Assembly: GCA_003225315.1 (NCBI GenBank)
Contig: QHZD01000038.1
Location: forward strand, 1-52,888
Reading direction: 5' to 3'
From: Acidobacteriota bacterium
Lineage (GTDB): Bacteria > Acidobacteriota > Terriglobia > Acidiferrales > UBA7541
DNA length: 52,888 bases
Made by a program: the position numbers and the translations under genes. The notes beneath the pieces are model-generated. The model did not search any database. It was not told the DNA's origin and worked only from the letters and a program-made list of their open reading frames with translations. Numbering within the stretch: the stretch's first letter is position 1; every line of letters starts with the position of its first letter. This document shows positions 7,793 through 16,802 of the stretch, one piece after another.

Positions 7793-10357
7793 ATGAAAAT
7801 CGCTCGAAGAATTGTGTCCAATGCTTTCTGTGCGATTTCTATCGCGCTGATTTTGTTCGCGTTCCCGACTGTGGCTCGACAGTTACAGGGTACAAATTCA
7901 ACTGCTTCCAGGGCCTCCATCTCTGGCAGGATCACGGCCATATCCGGAGAGGGGGCAACCAACGTTCTTCCTGGAGTCACGGTAAAACTGACGAGTCCGT
8001 CCGTTGGACCAGCGCCGCAATCGACGGCGACCGATGCGGAAGGGCATTACCAGTTCACGCAACTAGCCGCGGGAACCTACACAATAGAAGCGAGTGCCGA
8101 TGGCTTCAAAACATGGTCCACAACGATAACGCTCGGCGCAAACCAGGCCCTTGTCAAAGACATCGTTCTGCAGATCAGTTCCGTCAATCAGCAGGTTGAG
8201 GTTCAGGGAGAAGCTGCCGAAATTGCCACCCAGAACGTGGCGATCACTGCAACGGTAAACACCGATCAATTGGAGAGCCTGCCTTTGCCGACGCAGAAAT
8301 TTACTGAGGCTCTCTCTTTGATACCAGGGGTCGTTCGAACTCACACAGGTAAGCTGACGTTCAAGGGCCAGGCAGAAAGCCAGGGGATGCTGGTGGTGGA
8401 CTCCGCGGAGAACGTGGACCCTGTTTCCGGAAGCTTCTCGATTCCCATTCCGGTGGACATCATTCAATCCATGACCGTTTACAGTTTGCCGGAGAGTTCG
8501 CAGTACGGAGGCTTCACAGGTGGCCTGACAACCATCGAAACGATGCCTCCATCCGGCACATGGGAATACAAGCTGCGCGATTTTATCCCGGCGTTCCGCG
8601 GGAAAAACGATAGCCTCGTAGGACTCGCCAACTGGACACCGCGGTTTGAGTTCGGTGGCCCGCTCATCAAGAACAAGGTGAATTTCTCCGAAGAGGTTAC
8701 GTACGAATTGCGGAAACAGCCTGTGCGAGGGTTGTCGTTTCCCGTGAATGAGATCAAAACGCGAAGCTTTACTTCCCTCACCAACGTTCAGGTGATTCTT
8801 TCGCCTCGGCACGTGTTGAATTTCAATGTCAACACCTTCCCGATGGAGCTCGATTTCGCCAACATCAATGCGTTGATCCCCCAAAGCGCGTCTACGAGCT
8901 ATGGCCGAAGCGGAGTATCGGGCGGGTTCTCCGATTCGTATCAGTTTGTCTCTGGGGCAGTCTTGAACACCATGGTTCGGTACACTTTTTTCGACAGTAA
9001 CGCCCATGGGCAGGGCCCTGCCGACATGCAAATCTCGCCGGAAGGATGGGGCGGCAATTACTTCAATCGTTGGGACCGTAAGGCGAACCAATTGGAAGTT
9101 TTGCCCGCGTATCAACTTTCAGCGAAGTCCTGGCATGGCAGCCATGAAGTGAGATTTGGCGCCGACCTCCTATATCGTCAGTATGACGGTAGCAGCATTT
9201 CCCATCCGATTGATTTGGTCGCGCAGGATGGCTCAGTCGCTGAGCGGATTGATTTTCAAGGCGCGGGCCTGTTGAGCGCAACGGATACGGAGGTGGCTGA
9301 GTTTATCCAGGATCGCTGGACGCTGAACGGTCACTTGACAATCAACTACGGCGCACGCCTGACCACACAATCCATCGGTCGCACTGCCGCGTTTGCTCCC
9401 CGCATCGGCGCGGCCTATTCGCTGAACGGGGGAAACACGGTAATTCGTGCCGGCGCCGCCGAGGTCTACGGCCATGTCCCGTTGCTGGCCGCAGACTTCA
9501 CCAGCAATCAAGAGCGCATGCTTAGCTTCTTCGATTCTACTGGTGCGCTGATAGGACAGCCCATAGTCCTGGTAAATACCTATCTTCTTTCGGGCGCACC
9601 GCCGAGTACGCCTGGCGTCCCGCGCGAGCCTGGATCAAGTCCTCGCACATTTAGCTGGAACGTGGTGCTGGAACACCAATTCCGAAAGAATCTCAACCTG
9701 CGGGCCAGCTATCTTGACAGCCACACCGTGGACCTCTTTCTTCTGGATCAGATAGTCGATATGGCCAGCGGAACCGGCTTATTAGCTGTGAGGAACACGG
9801 GGACTGCAAACTATCGCCAGGCCGACATTACTGCCCACTATCGGTTTGGTAACCGCGCTGACATGAGCTTGTCCTACACCTGGAGCCGGGGGCGCGGTGA
9901 TCTCAACACTTTGTCGGACACACTTGTACCTTTCCAGATTCCGGTAATCCGGCCGAATGTCACGGGTATCGTGTCTTCGGATGTTCCTCATCGCGTTGTG
10001 GCCTCGGGGTTCTTCGGTCTGCCGTGGAAGATGGTTATCAGCCCGGTGCTAGATGTGCACTCCGGACTGCCCTATTCAAACGTGGATGTTCTTCAGAATT
10101 ATGCCGGCGTGCCCGATAGCCAGCGTTTCCCTGTTTATTTCTCGCTTGATGTCAGGCTGTACCGCGAGTTTGGATTCCACATACCGCGGACGGAGCATTC
10201 CAAAACTCACAAGGCGCGTCTTGGCGTGTATTCGACCGACATTACGAACCGCCTGAACCCGCACGACGTATTCAACAACATTACGTCTCCTTTCTTTGGT
10301 CAGTTCGCGGGCTTCCAGCGACGATACACAGGTCTGGTATTAGACCTGGTTCAGTAA
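7793..10357 (+). CDS. Oar-like TonB-dependent receptor with carboxypeptidase-regulatory domain
   Basis: About 854 residues from the ATG at 7793; a TTG at 7778 is an alternative and no ribosome site decides. A signal peptide is followed by a CarboxypepD_reg domain (about residues 40-135: ISGRITAISGEG...AEGHYQFTQLAAGTYTIEASADGF). Next comes a plug-like region (LPLPTQKFTEALSLIPGVVR) and a long beta-barrel with alternating aromatic strands (for example ADMSLSYTWSRGRGDL). It is shorter than the usual 1000-1200 residue Oar family member. It likely sits in the outer membrane and takes up a large substrate or acts in adhesion; the ligand is unknown. Confidence 0.8.
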   Translation: MKIARRIVSNAFCAISIALILFAFPTVARQLQGTNSTASRASISGRITAISGEGATNVLPGVTVKLTSPSVGPAPQSTATDAEGHYQFTQLAAGTYTIEASADGFKTWSTTITLGANQALVKDIVLQISSVNQQVEVQGEAAEIATQNVAITATVNTDQLESLPLPTQKFTEALSLIPGVVRTHTGKLTFKGQAESQGMLVVDSAENVDPVSGSFSIPIPVDIIQSMTVYSLPESSQYGGFTGGLTTIETMPPSGTWEYKLRDFIPAFRGKNDSLVGLANWTPRFEFGGPLIKNKVNFSEEVTYELRKQPVRGLSFPVNEIKTRSFTSLTNVQVILSPRHVLNFNVNTFPMELDFANINALIPQSASTSYGRSGVSGGFSDSYQFVSGAVLNTMVRYTFFDSNAHGQGPADMQISPEGWGGNYFNRWDRKANQLEVLPAYQLSAKSWHGSHEVRFGADLLYRQYDGSSISHPIDLVAQDGSVAERIDFQGAGLLSATDTEVAEFIQDRWTLNGHLTINYGARLTTQSIGRTAAFAPRIGAAYSLNGGNTVIRAGAAEVYGHVPLLAADFTSNQERMLSFFDSTGALIGQPIVLVNTYLLSGAPPSTPGVPREPGSSPRTFSWNVVLEHQFRKNLNLRASYLDSHTVDLFLLDQIVDMASGTGLLAVRNTGTANYRQADITAHYRFGNRADMSLSYTWSRGRGDLNTLSDTLVPFQIPVIRPNVTGIVSSDVPHRVVASGFFGLPWKMVISPVLDVHSGLPYSNVDVLQNYAGVPDSQRFPVYFSLDVRLYREFGFHIPRTEHSKTHKARLGVYSTDITNRLNPHDVFNNITSPFFGQFAGFQRRYTGLVLDLVQ

Positions 10358-10395
10358 TGCCCCTGCTCTTGCCACATCATAGGCCAGCGAATGTC

Positions 10396-11337
10396 CTAAC
10401 GCTGTGAAGGCGACAAGATTTGGATGGCCCTGGGCACAACTTCGATTTCTACCGGGGTTGATCCAATGATCTCACCATCTCCGTGAAACGCGGTTGGTTG
10501 ATGCGTTGTAAGCCGCACCTTCTTCACCTGCCAGCGCTTCACACGCGAAGTTCGAAGTTCACCACTCCCCATCAATCGCGGCAGAGGCCGCATAATTCCC
10601 AAGGCGCCGATGTCTTCGATTAGAACCACGTGCAGACAACCGTCATCGACTGTCGCTTCGGGAGCCAGCCTGACACCAGCTCCGTAGCTCGGTGAATTCA
10701 GCGCTGCTAGCAGCAGCGCATTCGCCTCCCATGAAGGGATATCACTGTCCGGAAAGTCGACTCGCACTGGGATAGCCGCGAACCCCACTAACGCTCGCAG
10801 CGCTGACGCGATATAACGCAAGCGTCCCGGAAGCCAGCTGTACGCGCCACTCGCATAGCGCGCGGCCTGGGCGTCTAGTCCAATGCCTCCTCCACCGGCA
10901 TACAAACGCATTCGACTCTCGGCCGTTCGCACTCTCGCAAGGTCTACAAAACGTGGATGGCCCCGCAGGACTGCTTCCGCCCTAACTGGATCGCCCGGCA
11001 ACCCGAGTGCGGCGGCAAAATCGTTTCCTCCTCCGACAGGGAGAACACCCAAGACCACGTGTGCTCCGAAAGTTGCATTCGCCAATGCCTGAAATGTTCC
11101 GTCACCGCCCATCGCGAAGAGCGTACGCTGCCCATGCGAAATGGCGTCCTGTGCGGATGCCTCAAGTTCCGCTGCACAGTTCGTCATTACAAACTGCGCA
11201 TCAACGTGGAATGATTCGAATAGTTTCTGAATTGGTGAAAGGCAAGAACGTGAGCGGCCTCCGCCAGCTACGGAGTTGACAAATACAGTAACCGAAGATT
11301 CGCGCAGAATGGAGGAAGCTTCAGAGCGATCATTCAT
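10396..11337 (-). CDS. Diacylglycerol/sphingosine kinase-family lipid kinase (YegS/DgkB-like)
   Basis: 313 residues. The nucleotide-binding hallmark GGDGTFQ sits at about residues 78-84. VFVNSVAGGGRS near the N-terminus and VLPVGGGNDFA complete the NAD-kinase-like fold of the DAGK catalytic domain. The second domain ends with FHGDGE, typical of the family. It would phosphorylate a lipid such as diacylglycerol for phospholipid recycling. The ATG at 11337 has GAGGAA about eight bases upstream. The gene is convergent with the receptor gene and lies downstream of tRNA-Met on the same strand. Confidence 0.88.
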   Translation of the reverse strand: MNDRSEASSILRESSVTVFVNSVAGGGRSRSCLSPIQKLFESFHVDAQFVMTNCAAELEASAQDAISHGQRTLFAMGGDGTFQALANATFGAHVVLGVLPVGGGNDFAAALGLPGDPVRAEAVLRGHPRFVDLARVRTAESRMRLYAGGGGIGLDAQAARYASGAYSWLPGRLRYIASALRALVGFAAIPVRVDFPDSDIPSWEANALLLAALNSPSYGAGVRLAPEATVDDGCLHVVLIEDIGALGIMRPLPRLMGSGELRTSRVKRWQVKKVRLTTHQPTAFHGDGEIIGSTPVEIEVVPRAIQILSPSQR

Positions 11338-11423
11338 GCAGCTGTTCCTCAGCTACAGCCGCTGGAATCATGTGAGGCTATTTTGGCACGAGATAGCTGG
11401 GCGTATGCATGGAGGGTCAGAAT

Positions 11424-11498
11424 TGGTGCCGGCGGGGGGAATCGAACCCACGGCCTAGGGATTATGAGACCCTCGCTCTACCACTGAGCTACGCCGGC
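11424..11498 (-). tRNA. tRNA-Met (CAT anticodon), CCA encoded
   Basis: On the minus strand the acceptor GCCGGCG pairs perfectly with CGCCGGC. The D arm contains GCTCAGTGGTAGAGC. The anticodon loop is CTCATAA, giving CAT. The T loop is TTCGATT, and the discriminator A is followed by an encoded CCA. The first pair is G-C, so it is not the initiator. A CAT anticodon could also be lysidine-modified tRNA-Ile, which sequence reading alone cannot exclude. Confidence 0.9.
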
Positions 11499-11887
11499 AT
11501 GAGGCAGCCCTTTATGCTACGGATTCGTCTGCAAAAGTGTCAAGGCGTTCTGAGCCATGGGAGAGTTGCCCCGATTGCGTACAGGACGTGTACACGCCCA
11601 ACTTCGATGATGCAAATGGAATCAACTAAGTGGAATTGCTAGCCGGACCGAGAAGAACAACCACGCTCTGCCTAACTCGCCCGAAAATCAAGCCAGCTTT
11701 CACCTGCTCCGACGGGAGAGTCAGTCCTATAATCGTTAGTACTAGGGTACTGTTGACCCGAACAGTCGTAAAACCTATCCTCAGTGGGATCGAACACTGT
11801 CCCACCTATCGGGTAGGCGAAGGCTTATCGAAACGATGGGACGGGAGGGTGTGTATCGTTTCGCAACAGGCTCAAATCCTGAGCTGC

Positions 11888-11915
11888 TTGACATTGCTGC
11901 ACTAAGGAATACAAT
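11888..11915 (+). promoter_or_regulatory. Strong sigma-70-type promoter of the repeat peptide
   Basis: A consensus TTGACA (11888-11893) and a TACAAT (11910-11915) are separated by 16 bases, placing a start site near 11922. The transcript would have a short leader with CGGAGG at 11939-11944, four bases before the ATG at 11949. The remainder of the 11499-11887 gap shows nothing I can support. Confidence 0.65.
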
Positions 11916-11948
11916 GCCACCGGGGTTGTTTCTTACCTCGGAGGCACA

Positions 11949-12167
11949 ATGTCACGCAAACTCACGGTTGTTTTCCTCGCCATGCTCGTTCTGGTCGGGG
12001 CTATGAGCCTAAAAACGGTAGTCGTCGCACATGGCGACGGCTCCGTGATCATGGCAAACGGTGGAGCACCTGCTCCTCCGGTGCCTTGGAAGAATGGCGG
12101 CGCACCAGCACCTCCAGTACCTTGGAAGAATGGCGGCGCGCCGGCTCCTCCGGTGCCCTGGAAGTAG
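11949..12167 (+). CDS. Short secreted peptide with three NGGAPAPPVPWK repeats
   Basis: 72 residues. A signal-like hydrophobic N-terminus (about 1-28) is followed by a short linker and then exactly three perfect copies of the 12-residue NGGAPAPPVPWK (residues 37-72), ending directly at the stop. CGGAGG four bases before the start and a near-consensus promoter point to strong expression. The three DNA repeats differ at several third-codon positions but not in any residue. No Cys, no leader-peptide motif and no modification enzyme is evident nearby, so a modified-peptide role is only speculation. A cell-wall or surface proline-rich peptide is equally possible. I recall related GGAPAPP peptides in Acidobacteria. 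Confidence 0.65.
   Translation: MSRKLTVVFLAMLVLVGAMSLKTVVVAHGDGSVIMANGGAPAPPVPWKNGGAPAPPVPWKNGGAPAPPVPWK
12057..12164 (+). repeat. Three 36-bp tandem coding repeats
   Basis: Units at 12057-12092, 12093-12128 and 12129-12164 each encode NGGAPAPPVPWK. Differences among units (for example GCA/GCG, CCT/CCA/CCG, GTG/GTA) are all synonymous. The opposite strand also stays open through the array, which is a by-product of the repeat. Confidence 0.9.
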
Positions 12168-12224
12168 TTCAACACGGCCGAATAAGCTAACTCGGCGTGG
12201 ACCAGGGCGCGTGGAAAGGTAAAC

Positions 12225-12923
12225 GTGCTCGGTCCTTTCGAATGCTTTGTTTGGTTGCTCTGCACCCTTCTTGAGGCGGGCGTGGTGGTGTGCGCGGTCA
12301 GGACCCGTTCCTTCCGACGTTATTTCCTTCTGAATGTGTATATGGGGCTTTCGTTCCTGGTGAGCGTTGGTCGCTACACGGTTCTTAGACATTCTGGAGT
12401 GGACTCCCTGGAGTACGCGTACTTCTATTTTTACTCCGATGCTTTGCTTACCATCGGTTTGTATTTCGCCCTTCTTAGCTTGTATTCCCTCGTCTTTGAT
12501 GAAATGAAGGCTGAACGCTATTTGCGACTGGGAGCATTTCTCCTGCTGGGTGCCACCGCGTGGTTCTCCTACGAAATCGTGAACCAATCCACGCACCGGA
12601 TGCTGACGCATTTCGCGTTTGAGCTGTCGCAGAACCTTTACTTTGTTGGTCTCGTCCTCACCTATGTCCTTTGGGGAGCTATCTTCAAGCTCCGGGAAAG
12701 CCGCACTCGCTTGATTCAGCTTGTCTTGGCACTGGGCATCTATTTCAGCGCCTTCGCTGCGAATTATGCGCTCCGGAATTTGTACCCCAACCTTCAGCCG
12801 GTTTGGCACTTCGTAACGCCGCTACTTGGCTGCATTTTGCCTGCGACATGGATGTTTGCGTTCCTGCGGGTGCCTGAGGAAGCGCGGCTTGTGCCTGCGC
12901 GCCTTGCGGTGGTGCCTCGATGA
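12225..12923 (+). CDS. Seven-segment integral membrane protein, unknown function
   Basis: 232 residues from a GTG at 12225 with GAAAGG five bases upstream. About seven hydrophobic segments are visible (for example WLLCTLLEAGVVVCAV, YFLLNVYMGLSFLVSV, LGAFLLLGATAWFSY, LIQLVLALGIYFSAFAA, PLLGCILPATWMFAFL). The arrangement resembles the seven-helix membrane proteins of unknown role often found in Acidobacteria. It overlaps the next gene by ATGA. It lies 57 bases after the repeat-peptide gene with no terminator between, so all three genes may share the strong upstream promoter. Confidence 0.65.
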   Translation: MLGPFECFVWLLCTLLEAGVVVCAVRTRSFRRYFLLNVYMGLSFLVSVGRYTVLRHSGVDSLEYAYFYFYSDALLTIGLYFALLSLYSLVFDEMKAERYLRLGAFLLLGATAWFSYEIVNQSTHRMLTHFAFELSQNLYFVGLVLTYVLWGAIFKLRESRTRLIQLVLALGIYFSAFAANYALRNLYPNLQPVWHFVTPLLGCILPATWMFAFLRVPEEARLVPARLAVVPR

Positions 12924-13321
12924 CGGCAGCTATCATTTTCGTTATCTCGATGGCGGCCCTGCTGCAGTTTTTCATCTCTTATTGCCGCTCTTTGATTGCC
13001 GCGTCCTCGAAGCAGGTTCTCTCGCCCGAAGTGAAGGATGTTACGGGCATCCAAAAGTTCGCTTCCGGCGAGGATTTCAACCGAGTAATGCAGCTTCTGC
13101 AGCTGTGCCCGGAACGGCCGGAAGACCGCAACAGCGTCCAGGCGATCGGCGCTTATTTCAAGATCTTGAATTTCCTTCGCTCGACAGTCGCCCGGATTGT
13201 TCCTTCCATGCAGGTCTGGACGGAATTAGAACGAGGACACTGCGCGTACTTTGCCGCAGTCGCCTTGGAGCGCCGCATCTCGTTCAGCCGGGATATGCTC
13301 GCCCAGCAAATGGACGCCTGA
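12920..13321 (+). CDS. Small membrane-anchored protein, unknown
   Basis: 133 residues with one N-terminal membrane helix (about 2-24, AAIIFVISMAALLQFFISYC). A mostly helical cytoplasmic part contains DVTGIQKFASGEDFNRVMQLLQLCPERPEDRN. It is translationally coupled to the seven-segment protein (ATGA at 12920-12923), which suggests a membrane complex. I do not recognise a family with a known activity. Confidence 0.6.
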   Translation: MTAAIIFVISMAALLQFFISYCRSLIAASSKQVLSPEVKDVTGIQKFASGEDFNRVMQLLQLCPERPEDRNSVQAIGAYFKILNFLRSTVARIVPSMQVWTELERGHCAYFAAVALERRISFSRDMLAQQMDA

Positions 13322-13469
13322 AACGTCTTTCCTGGCCTTCACCCCCTCTGCACGCTGTTTCTTTCGCTACCGTCCGCCTATTTTTTCTGATTGACATTTC
13401 AAGATAATGGTATTCTTGAGATGTTCCCTCCTCACCGGAGTGGAAGCGTCCGCAGCGCAAAACTAACCG

Positions 13470-14459
13470 GTGACTAAAACTTGCTCGCAGTGTGGCGCAG
13501 TATTGCCGTCGGGCGTACGCGCCTGTAATTTTTGCGATTCGTCCTTTTCCGTGGGCCCTTCCGTCTGGGAAGAATCCTCGGACATCTCCACAAGGGTGGA
13601 TCTCGCTTCGAATACGAATATTGCCGTCGACGGCGTCGATCAATTCAACCGGCCTGCAGTTTTGCATGATTCTGGACAAAAAGACGCTGGCTGGCGTGGT
13701 GAACTCTCACAATGTCTCGAAACTTATCGCACGCGGCGCAAAAAGTTTGTGCCAAACGAAGCTCAATCTCAATTCTCTTTTGATGACCATTCCCGCAAGA
13801 CACGGCCGCATACTGCCGCCGTAGTTGCGGACGCTTCGGCGCCCGTTGAGGACGACTTTTCATTTACGATCGCCATCGGCCGCTCTTCGAATAAGAGCAC
13901 ACCCGAAGAATCGCGAATGGTGATTGATGTTTCCTTACCCCCCGATTCAGAAACTGGCTCGCCAACCCATGTGGCGGAAGACCAAAGAAAATCATTGCCC
14001 GGTCTTCATCCGCTGGCTTCGCTTGACGACAGACGACTCGCGGGATTGCTCGATCTCTTCTGCCTGCTGTTTGCCTATGGTGGATTCCTGATGCTCTTCG
14101 GCTCTCTCGGCGGCCAATTCACTCTGAGCAAGCTGAGCGCCGCAGTGTACGTCGCTACTTTCGGCATTGTCTATCTGCAATATTTTGCGCTCTTCACCAG
14201 CTTCGGTGGCACGACTCCGGGAATGATGCTGCGAGGATTGCAGGTTGTCAGCTTTTCCGGGGAACCGCCCACGCCCCGGCAAATGCTGCTGCGCAGCGCC
14301 GGCTACATGCTTTCTGCCGGGACTTTTTTCCTGGGCTTCCTTTGGGTGATGTGGGACGAGGACGAGCTCGCCTGGCACGACCGGCTATCGCGCACCTATC
14401 TGAGCCCCGTGCAAACTCTGGCTGAATTTGAGAATCCAGGCGTGGCGCCCAGTCGTTAG
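13470..14459 (+). CDS. Zinc-ribbon plus RDD-family membrane protein
   Basis: 329 residues from a GTG at 13470. The N-terminus carries a two-knuckle zinc ribbon, CSQCGAVLPSGVRACNFC (about residues 5-22). A long disordered linker leads to an RDD domain with three membrane helices (about 190-310): LDDRRLAGLLDLFCLLF with the characteristic Arg/Asp, then FTSFGGTTPGMMLRGLQVV and DELAWHDRLSRTYL. RDD proteins are implicated in small-molecule or ion transport, but the substrate is unknown. Zinc-ribbon plus RDD fusions are common in this phylum (recalled). It is convergent with the decarboxylase gene. Confidence 0.82.
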   Translation: MTKTCSQCGAVLPSGVRACNFCDSSFSVGPSVWEESSDISTRVDLASNTNIAVDGVDQFNRPAVLHDSGQKDAGWRGELSQCLETYRTRRKKFVPNEAQSQFSFDDHSRKTRPHTAAVVADASAPVEDDFSFTIAIGRSSNKSTPEESRMVIDVSLPPDSETGSPTHVAEDQRKSLPGLHPLASLDDRRLAGLLDLFCLLFAYGGFLMLFGSLGGQFTLSKLSAAVYVATFGIVYLQYFALFTSFGGTTPGMMLRGLQVVSFSGEPPTPRQMLLRSAGYMLSAGTFFLGFLWVMWDEDELAWHDRLSRTYLSPVQTLAEFENPGVAPSR

Positions 14460-14509
14460 ATTGTTCGGACAATTCCGGGATGTCGTGCGGCTTGTACTCT
14501 TGCGGCAAT

Positions 14510-15901
14510 CTACATAGAATGGCAGTCGTTCGCGATGCGGATAATCGCATGTAGACTGCGTTTCACGTCCGTCTCCGTGGTCGCCCAGGAGGATACGCTG
14601 ATCCGCATCGCGGTCTTTCCTTGCCACACTGTTCCCCCACACCAGCAAGTTCCGTCCTCCTGGATGCGCCGGATCACTTCTCGTGTCACTTCGGGGCGGC
14701 CAAAGGACACTAGCACCTGGTTGATCACCACGTCATTCAGCACCTCGAAATCGCTCTCTTTCAACCCTTGAGCAAACCGTTGCGCGTGGGCGCACGTTCG
14801 CTCAATTAGCGCACGTAGTCCCGAGCGGCCGAGAGATTTCAAGGCCGCCCATGACTCCACGCCCCGCGCGCGCCTCGAGGCTTCCGGCGTGTGATGCATG
14901 GGCTCGCGGAGTAAACCAGGCTCGAGATACGCCGCTGTGATTCCCATCGAGGCACGCAGCGCAGTTCCATCTCTGACGATGGCGATCCCGCTGTCATAGC
15001 CGACATTGGGCCACTTATGCGCGTCGGTGGCCCAAGAGTCGGCTTGATCGAATCCCTGCGTCAAGTGTTCGTACTTGGGCGAGATTCTGGCCCACAATCC
15101 GAACGCGCCATCCACGTGCACCCAGGCGCCTTGTTCTCGAGCCGCTTTGCAGACTTCTACCGCAGGATCGAATGCTCCCGTATTCACATTGCCCGCCTGT
15201 ATGCACACAATCGTTTGGTCCGATAGGCGCGGCAATTTGTCGGCACGCATTCGTCCCTGGCCATCGGCCTCGACAATGGTCACGCGTTTCCTTCCAAATC
15301 CCGCCAGATTCAATGCTTTAAGCATCGACGCGTGCACTTCCCCGCCCACGACCACCTCGATCGGCGGAGCGCCAAACATCCCGTCAGCCACGACATCCCA
15401 TCCCGAACGCGCCAAGAGCGCATGACGTGCCGTGACGAGCGCCGTAAAATTAGCCATGGTTGCGCAGGTAACCAGGCCTCCTGAGCACTCCGGTGGTAAT
15501 CCAAGCGCCTCACAAACCCAGCGCAGAACAACTTCCTCCAATTCCGCCGCGATTGGAGACATCACGCGCAATGCCGCATTCTGGTTCCACGCCCCCGCTA
15601 GCCAATTGGCGGCCAGCGCTGCCGGCACCATTCCGCCATTCACAAAACCGAAGTAACGCCCGCCGGTCGTTGCCACGGTCGCTGCCGAGCCAATCTCGTC
15701 GAGCCTTTTTATTACGGCCATTGGGTCGCAGGGTGAAAGTGGGAATGGTTCGTGGAGTTCGGCAAGAGCAGCAACCGCAGCTTCGGAAGGCCCCACCCTG
15801 CGTTCACCCGCGCCTCGAACGTAACTTCGCGCCTTGTATGCGGCAAGACTCAGCACGTCCTCGCTCTTAGATTGCGCTCCTACTGCCGTATCGGTCGCCA
15901 T
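14510..15901 (-). CDS. PLP-dependent group II amino-acid decarboxylase family protein
   Basis: 463 residues, the usual length for the aromatic amino-acid/glutamate decarboxylase family. The Schiff-base lysine is in TDAHKWPNVGYDSG at about residue 296. The PLP-phosphate region is GGLVTCATMANFTAL, and the pyridine-ring Asp lies in WVHVDGAFGLW. AAGGAAG precedes the ATG at 15901. The substrate is not deducible; annotations such as L-tyrosine, tryptophan or aspartate decarboxylase would all be guesses. It is followed by a convergent RDD gene, and the ABC genes lie upstream on the same strand with a 130-base gap. Confidence 0.88.
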   Translation of the reverse strand: MATDTAVGAQSKSEDVLSLAAYKARSYVRGAGERRVGPSEAAVAALAELHEPFPLSPCDPMAVIKRLDEIGSAATVATTGGRYFGFVNGGMVPAALAANWLAGAWNQNAALRVMSPIAAELEEVVLRWVCEALGLPPECSGGLVTCATMANFTALVTARHALLARSGWDVVADGMFGAPPIEVVVGGEVHASMLKALNLAGFGRKRVTIVEADGQGRMRADKLPRLSDQTIVCIQAGNVNTGAFDPAVEVCKAAREQGAWVHVDGAFGLWARISPKYEHLTQGFDQADSWATDAHKWPNVGYDSGIAIVRDGTALRASMGITAAYLEPGLLREPMHHTPEASRRARGVESWAALKSLGRSGLRALIERTCAHAQRFAQGLKESDFEVLNDVVINQVLVSFGRPEVTREVIRRIQEDGTCWCGGTVWQGKTAMRISVSSWATTETDVKRSLHAIIRIANDCHSM

Positions 15902-16031
15902 TCGGCTCTTCCTTTCTGCTCCAGATGCATCTCAAACGCAGTCAAAGACACCCATGCGCGAGCGGCTTTCTTTTCGCCGGTGAAAATACTTTATTCAGTT
16001 TTCGGTGGAGTAAAAGAGCCGAATTGTCCGC

Positions 16032-16775
16032 TTATTTCTTGACGACCGCTTCATCGGAAGCGATCTTGCCGTCACGGATGTGGATAATGCGGTGCGCATG
16101 TTGCGCAATGTCGTGTTCGTGAGTCACAAGAATGATGGTATTCCCTTGCCGGTACAGGTTCTCAAAGAGCGTCATGATCTCTTCGCCGGTTTTCGAATCG
16201 AGGTTTCCGGTCGGCTCGTCCGCCAGGACGATTGACGGGGAGTTGACCAGCGCTCGCGCAACGGCCACACGCTGCCTCTGGCCGCCGGAAAGCTCATTGG
16301 GCTTATGGTTCATCCGGTCCATCAGGTCCACGCGCTCCAGAGCTTTTTTCGCTTTTTCAATGCGTTCTTCCGCCGGGGTACCGTTGTAGATCAGGGGCAA
16401 TTCGACGTTGTGCAGCGCTGTCGCGCGTGGCAATAGATTGAAAGTTTGAAACACGAAGCCAATCTCTTTGTTGCGAATGTATGCGAGCTCATCATCATCC
16501 AGCTCGCTCACGAGTCTACCCGCCAGCCAATACCTTCCGGAGCTCGGCGAATCGAGGCAGCCGATCAAATTCATCAGCGTCGATTTGCCCGACCCGGATG
16601 GCCCCATGATGGCCACATATTCGCCCTTGCGGATCTCCACATCCACACCGCGTAGCGCGTGCACCTGCTCAGCGCCCATTTCGTATACTTTGGCTAGCGC
16701 TTCGGTCTTGATTACTAGGCCGGAATTGACCAGGTCTTCCCGGTAAGAATCTGCGGCTGGTGTCTCGACAGGCAT
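16032..16775 (-). CDS. ABC transporter ATP-binding protein (MacB/LolD type)
   Basis: 247 residues. It has Walker [10 protein letters not shown] (about residue 55), Q-loop FQTFNLLP, signature LSGGQRQR, Walker [14 protein letters not shown] and the H-loop THEHD. These features put it in the MacB/LolD/FtsE group that powers mechanotransmission-type exporters. GAGGAG precedes the ATG. It lies 27 bases after the periplasmic adaptor gene. No MacB/FtsX permease follows; the next gene is a decarboxylase. Confidence 0.92.
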   Translation of the reverse strand: MPVETPAADSYREDLVNSGLVIKTEALAKVYEMGAEQVHALRGVDVEIRKGEYVAIMGPSGSGKSTLMNLIGCLDSPSSGRYWLAGRLVSELDDDELAYIRNKEIGFVFQTFNLLPRATALHNVELPLIYNGTPAEERIEKAKKALERVDLMDRMNHKPNELSGGQRQRVAVARALVNSPSIVLADEPTGNLDSKTGEEIMTLFENLYRQGNTIILVTHEHDIAQHAHRIIHIRDGKIASDEAVVKK

Positions 16776-16802
16776 TCGAATCTCCTCGTCCTTGGCTGCG
16801 CG

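Noticed and set aside
8063-9115. Minus-strand frame of 350 codons in the first receptor gene
   Set aside because: Antisense shadow of a GC-rich coding region; the peptide is rich in Arg/His/Gly with no family resemblance.
11933-12265. Minus-strand frame with three GTGGAGAPPFFQ-like repeats
   Set aside because: It is the reverse reading of the 36-bp repeats. Synonymous changes on the plus strand, signal peptide and ribosome site all favour the plus-strand peptide.
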